From: Candidatus Altimarinota bacterium
GTDB taxonomy: Bacteria; Patescibacteriota; Gracilibacteria; UBA4473
NCBI GenBank assembly: GCA_021734395.1
Contig: JAIPJB010000002.1
Coordinates: forward strand, 124,001 to 188,000
Reading direction: 5' to 3'
Length of the DNA stretch: 64,000 nucleotides
A program made the translations under genes and the position numbers. The notes beneath the pieces are model-generated. The model worked only from the letters and a program-made list of their open reading frames with translations. It searched no databases and had not been told where the DNA came from. Positions within the stretch are counted from its first letter, which is position 1. Every line of letters begins with the position of its first letter. Shown here in pieces: positions 61,571 through 64,000 of this stretch.

Positions 61571-61599
61571 TTGACTTTTAGAAAAAAATGTGGTATAAT
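61571..61599 (+). promoter_or_regulatory. Consensus promoter of the 100-residue gene
   Basis: TTGACT (61571-61576), 17-base spacer, TATAAT (61594-61599), with TGG before the -10: TGGTATAAT. A GAGGAG follows directly. Confidence 0.88.
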
Positions 61600-61623
61600 G
61601 AGGAGAAGTAATCGATACAAAAT

Positions 61624-61926
61624 ATGCCTCAGCCTCAGTTTTCTCTCTTCCGATCCAACGGCACTCCTATTGACGCCAAGTTGCTCCACTTCAATCAAAA
61701 ACAAAAATCTATTTCGGCTGATGTGGATCATTTTGAAATTGAGACTCCCGACGAAGAACCTTTTTTGTTGCAGGCGACAGTCTATGCACTGGAAGACCTC
61801 AAGCAGGAAATAGAAGCCAGCCCTTCTCAAGAAGCCGTGCTGAAAATTAAAAAAAGAGTCGATGAAATCCTCCCCGATCAAAAACCATCCGCACGGGTAA
61901 AAGTTCAGTATCGTCCTGCCGCTTAA
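61624..61926 (+). CDS. Hypothetical protein
   Basis: 100 residues, soluble. Starts MPQPQFSLFRSNGTPI, then a DVDHFEIETPDEEPFLLQATVYALEDLKQEIE segment that looks mixed beta/alpha, and a helical end. No family recognised. It has the best-looking promoter in the window, so it is probably well expressed. Its stop overlaps that of the convergent amidohydrolase by 4 bases. Confidence 0.65.
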   Translation: MPQPQFSLFRSNGTPIDAKLLHFNQKQKSISADVDHFEIETPDEEPFLLQATVYALEDLKQEIEASPSQEAVLKIKKRVDEILPDQKPSARVKVQYRPAA

Positions 61927-62657
61927 ATCAGTTCGCGAGTAATGGCTTCCACTAATTCCTCGATTTCTTGGTTGAGTTTTTGAATTTTTTCTTCGTAGGC
62001 TTCAAGGTTTTTTTCATTGAGAAAAAGAGCCCGGTTGAGCTCCAGCTGAATGCCCGGTACTGTATCCTGATGACAATGATAACTGACATTGTATTTCCCG
62101 CTGTAGGGGTTATTGATGGCTACTGAATATCCTTTGGACGCAAAAAATTCTTCGATATAACTCGTTTGCTCGGGAGTACATGTCGTAAAATCTCTGTTTC
62201 CGATGCAAATATCAGCTCGAGGCTCGGCATTGCCGTACATATTTTGAGGACGGCTAGATGCCATCGAATGCCCATCAATAAAAAATGAAATATTTTGAGC
62301 TTTGATCGTTTCCTCGATTTCTTCGTGAAATGGGTTGTGGTATTTTTCGATCAGATGACGAACCAGATGCAATGGCATCATGGTCTTAAAAATTCTTTTT
62401 CCATCGGGAGCAATCATTGTCGCCACTCCATGAGAAAACTGGTCTTCTAGTCCTGTAGGAGCGCGATTGAGATTGAGAACCAGACGATTTACACCTCCGA
62501 TAATCACATAGGCATTGGATACGTCAAAAATCCGATCTGTGTACAGATCCGACCAATTGCGCAGATCATATTCGTTGAGAATAAGATTATCCCGAACTTT
62601 CTCTGGTACAAAAAGAGAACTGTGGGGGATAGAAACGAGAACCGGATTCTTTTCCAT
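61923..62657 (-). CDS. N-formylglutamate amidohydrolase family protein
   Basis: 244 residues from ATG 62657 (the frame extends to 62666). SIPHSSLFVPEKVRD, the zinc-binding DGHSM in SFFIDGHSMAS, NPYSGKYN and GIQLELNRALFL match the FGase/HutG-type family, which also includes uncharacterised wall-associated members. Histidine degradation genes are absent here, so the true substrate may be another N-acyl amino acid. Cytoplasmic. It faces the tRNA-Thr unit divergently. Confidence 0.85.
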   Translation of the reverse strand: MEKNPVLVSIPHSSLFVPEKVRDNLILNEYDLRNWSDLYTDRIFDVSNAYVIIGGVNRLVLNLNRAPTGLEDQFSHGVATMIAPDGKRIFKTMMPLHLVRHLIEKYHNPFHEEIEETIKAQNISFFIDGHSMASSRPQNMYGNAEPRADICIGNRDFTTCTPEQTSYIEEFFASKGYSVAINNPYSGKYNVSYHCHQDTVPGIQLELNRALFLNEKNLEAYEEKIQKLNQEIEELVEAITRELI

Positions 62658-62681
62658 CGGGGACAAAGTTTACTCAAAAAG

Positions 62682-62709
62682 TTGCCTTCTTCCAAAAAAT
62701 TTTTACAAT
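62682..62709 (+). promoter_or_regulatory. Promoter of tRNA-Thr
   Basis: TTGCCT (62682-62687), a 16-base spacer and TACAAT (62704-62709); tRNA 38 bases after the -10, as for tRNA-Met. Confidence 0.75.
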
Positions 62710-62747
62710 CGCACCGTTCTTCCGAGGAAAATCATCAACAACGACAC

Positions 62748-62824
62748 GCCACCTTAGCTCAGCTGGTCAGAGCAGCTGTCTTGTAAACAGCAGGTCTCCG
62801 GTTCGAATCCGGAAGGTGGCTCCA
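62748..62824 (+). tRNA. tRNA-Thr (anticodon TGT)
   Basis: 77 bases with encoded CCA. Acceptor GCCACCT/AGGTGGC, D arm GCTC/GAGC, anticodon stem GCTGT/ACAGC with loop CTTGTAA, T arm TCCGG/CCGGA enclosing TTCGAAT. Confidence 0.97.
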
Positions 62825-63190
62825 GCGAAAAATCAGTGCCCCCAAAGGGGATAGTGGTTTTTCGCCTTGAACGCAGTTCATGGATTTGAACCGGTCGGTT
62901 CGATCATTTGCACCGACCCTGAGCTTAGCGAAGGGGAGGATGCAAATGCCTCGATTTCCCGCCTTAGCAGGATGAGAGTATCCGGAAGGTGGCTCCATTA
63001 AAAACCAAATGCATCCCTTGTGGATGCCTTTTGTTTTAAGGGTTATCTTTTTGGATTTGAACCGGAAAAGGTTCGACGCGAAAAATGACCGCCGTACGGC
63101 GGGGGAGAATATTTGAGCGCTCGACCTCGGAACGAACGAAGTGAGTGAGAATGGAAGAGTACCCAGAAGGTAACTCAAAATCACCCTTTC
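62825..63190. repeat. tRNA-Thr 3'-end repeat region
   Basis: The last 18 bases of tRNA-Thr, ATCCGGAAGGTGGCTCCA (62807-62824), recur exactly at 62980-62997 and in diverged form at 63160-63177. A second string, GGATTTGAACCGG, which is complementary to the tRNA T arm, occurs at 62882-62894 and 63053-63065, each followed by GGTTCGA. Hairpins fill the units: 62825-62865, 62906-62947 (with CCCTGAGCTTAGCGAAGGG inside) and 63011-63027. No protein gene is credible in the 423 bases between the tRNA and the gene at 63248. Confidence 0.85.
63011..63036 (+). terminator. Terminator-like hairpin after the exact tRNA-end copy
   Basis: GCATCC (63011-63016) and GGATGC (63022-63027) with loop CTTGT, then CTTTTGTTTT. 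It stands 13 bases after the copied tRNA end, where the original tRNA terminator would be expected. Confidence 0.7.
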
Positions 63191-63247
63191 TTTTTGAGCC
63201 CAAATGAATATAATTTTTTCAAATATTTTTTCATTTTTTACTCTCTC

Positions 63248-63586
63248 ATGCCTGAAAATATGGCTTCCGCTGACGACCCCGACCCGTTGGGGAAAAATTT
63301 AGAAGATAGTTTGCAGTCTGTCTTTACGGGAAATATCGAGTCCTTTTCTCGGCTCACAAAAGAAGAAATCGAGCAAAAGATTCAAAAACTGCGCTCCGGC
63401 GAATTCGCTGCCATGCCGACCGAAGCTTTCATAAAAAAGATCCAGTCCATTGTGACCTCCGGATCTCATTTTTTGAATCGAGAAGAATGGCTCTTCGGTA
63501 TACAAGAGTACGAGCAAAAAGAGTCGTCTCTTCATTCGGCCCAGGTCAACAAAAGAGTCGAAAAAACACTCGAAATAGCAGCGTGA
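63248..63586 (+). CDS. Hypothetical soluble protein
   Basis: 112 residues from ATG 63248 (MPENMASADDPDPLGKN). Charged, mainly helical. No membrane segment and no recognised domain. The residues LEDSLQSVFTGNIESFSRLTKEEIEQKIQ resemble the start of the 132-residue protein at 2381 (a PLEKTLASVF stretch), so they may be distant paralogues. The open frame upstream to 63194 reads AT-rich sequence. A hairpin terminator follows. Confidence 0.6.
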   Translation: MPENMASADDPDPLGKNLEDSLQSVFTGNIESFSRLTKEEIEQKIQKLRSGEFAAMPTEAFIKKIQSIVTSGSHFLNREEWLFGIQEYEQKESSLHSAQVNKRVEKTLEIAA

Positions 63587-63613
63587 TATAGCCTTTTAAA
63601 AAAGCAATAATCA

Positions 63614-63653
63614 AAAGAAGAAAGCCAAAATTCACTTTCTTCTTTCGCTTTTT
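63614..63653 (+). terminator. Intrinsic terminator
   Basis: Perfect 11-bp stem AAAGAAGAAAG (63614-63624)/CTTTCTTCTTT (63635-63645), 10-base loop, then CGCTTTTT. Confidence 0.75.
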
Positions 63654-63670
63654 CGGGTATAAACGAAACG

Positions 63671-64000
63671 ATGAAAAAAATTTTGACAGGACTGGTTTTG
63701 GCGGTGGGAATTCTTAGCTTGGGAAGTGTTCGCAACGTTCGGGCACAGGAAATCCCCACGATGGAATTTTACTACGGATACTCTTGTCCGCACTGTCACG
63801 AGGAGATGAAATGGTTTCCAGAGCTCTTGGAAATGTATCCGGATCTAGAAATTCAAAAATTCGAAGTCTGGAAAGACCCCCTCAACCGACAAAAATGGTA
63901 CACCCGAATGAAAAATTTGGGGATGGAGCCACGGGGTGTGCCGACCAATATTATCGAAGACGAAGTCGTCATAGGATTTTCCCCGGACAAAATCGTCGCG
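63671..64000 (+). CDS. Secreted DsbA-like thioredoxin-fold protein, 3' end cut by window edge
   Basis: 110 residues visible. Signal peptide MKKILTGLVLAVGILSLGSVRNVRAQ, then a thioredoxin fold: MEFYYGYSCPHCHEEM has the CPHC redox site of DsbA and the cis-proline loop is GVPTNII. Works outside the membrane, oxidising or isomerising disulfides. A TATAAA box ends 7 bases before the ATG (63658-63663), predicting a leaderless mRNA. The gene continues past the window. Confidence 0.9.
   Translation, partial: MKKILTGLVLAVGILSLGSVRNVRAQEIPTMEFYYGYSCPHCHEEMKWFPELLEMYPDLEIQKFEVWKDPLNRQKWYTRMKNLGMEPRGVPTNIIEDEVVIGFSPDKIVA

Noticed and set aside
62759-63184. 141-residue minus-strand open frame ending in HLPDSNRRPAVYKTAALTS
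   Set aside because: It is the antisense translation of tRNA-Thr and its downstream copies, a known type of false gene.
1-64000. Recoded UGA as in Gracilibacteria or Absconditabacteria
   Set aside because: TGA ends several conserved genes at expected lengths and no conserved gene contains internal TGA.
1-64000. CRISPR array, prophage or transposase
   Set aside because: No regularly spaced repeats, no phage structural genes and no transposase gene were seen; the Xer-type recombinase fits chromosome resolution.

Overview
The window is a gene-dense, AT-leaning bacterial chromosome segment with standard stop usage: TAA, TAG and TGA all end genes, for example rpoA and the nucleotidyltransferase fusion end in TGA. 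Several features point to the Candidate Phyla Radiation (Patescibacteria), possibly a Peregrinibacteria-like lineage. They are the compact layout with 1-4 base gene overlaps, the many small lineage-specific membrane proteins, a cysteine-pair-rich zinc-ribbon protein, a VirD4-type coupling ATPase without an obvious secretion locus, a short ComEC, and envelope genes with almost no biosynthetic pathways. The lineage is inferred from gene content; no rRNA gene lies in the window.

Layout. 1-6.1 kb: tyrS (cut by the window edge), a fused lipid phosphatase/CTP-dependent lipid kinase, uvrA, and divergent overlapping promoters. 6.1-12.3 kb: a minus-strand operon of a FecR-like membrane protein, a LysM/M23 peptidase, comEC and a GT4 glycosyltransferase. 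12.4-16.9 kb: an RmlA-like nucleotidyltransferase fused to a GT2 transferase, a zinc-ribbon protein and a class IV aminotransferase. 16.9-24.2 kb: rplY, site-2 protease, yidD, ruvA, tRNA-Ala, nitroreductase, htpX, two tiny membrane proteins, dus, an HD hydrolase and tRNA-Met. 24.2-34.7 kb: a stand-alone tRNA-binding OB protein beside pheT, small membrane proteins, uvrB, secreted proteins, aspS and asnS. 36.3-47.4 kb: a six-gene minus-strand envelope operon (giant 1324-residue protein, GalNAc-transferase-like enzyme, S41 protease, VanW, multi-pass glycosyltransferase, murC). 47.5-52.5 kb: coupling ATPase, tRNA-Ile and uvrD/pcrA. 53.6-57.7 kb: infA-rpmJ-rpsM-rpsK-rpsD-rpoA-rplQ-rplM-rpsI. 57.8-64 kb: ftsB-like, pth, PRC-barrel protein, class I fructose bisphosphatase, Xer recombinase, an N-formylglutamate amidohydrolase-like protein, tRNA-Thr with an unusual repeat region behind it, and a truncated DsbA-like protein.

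Two promoter classes can be read by eye. All four tRNA genes, infA and rplY have a -35 box beginning TTG, a 16-base spacer and a -10 box that is TACAAT in five of six. Another set (the FecR-like operon, the giant-protein operon, dus and two small hypotheticals) uses an extended -10, TGGTATAAT or a close variant. Several genes have the -10 box only 5-7 bases before the ATG, which suggests leaderless mRNAs.

Non-genic structure includes two copies of an 82-83 bp inverted-repeat element, a perfect 12-bp palindrome inside the uvrD coding sequence, AT-rich tandem arrays placed right after stop codons, and diverged tRNA-Thr 3'-end copies downstream of tRNA-Thr. The strongest candidates for new biology are the tRNA-Thr repeat region, the fused lipid kinase/phosphatase, the GalNAc-transferase-like enzyme in the envelope operon, and the tRNA-binding protein that may complement a degenerate PheT domain.
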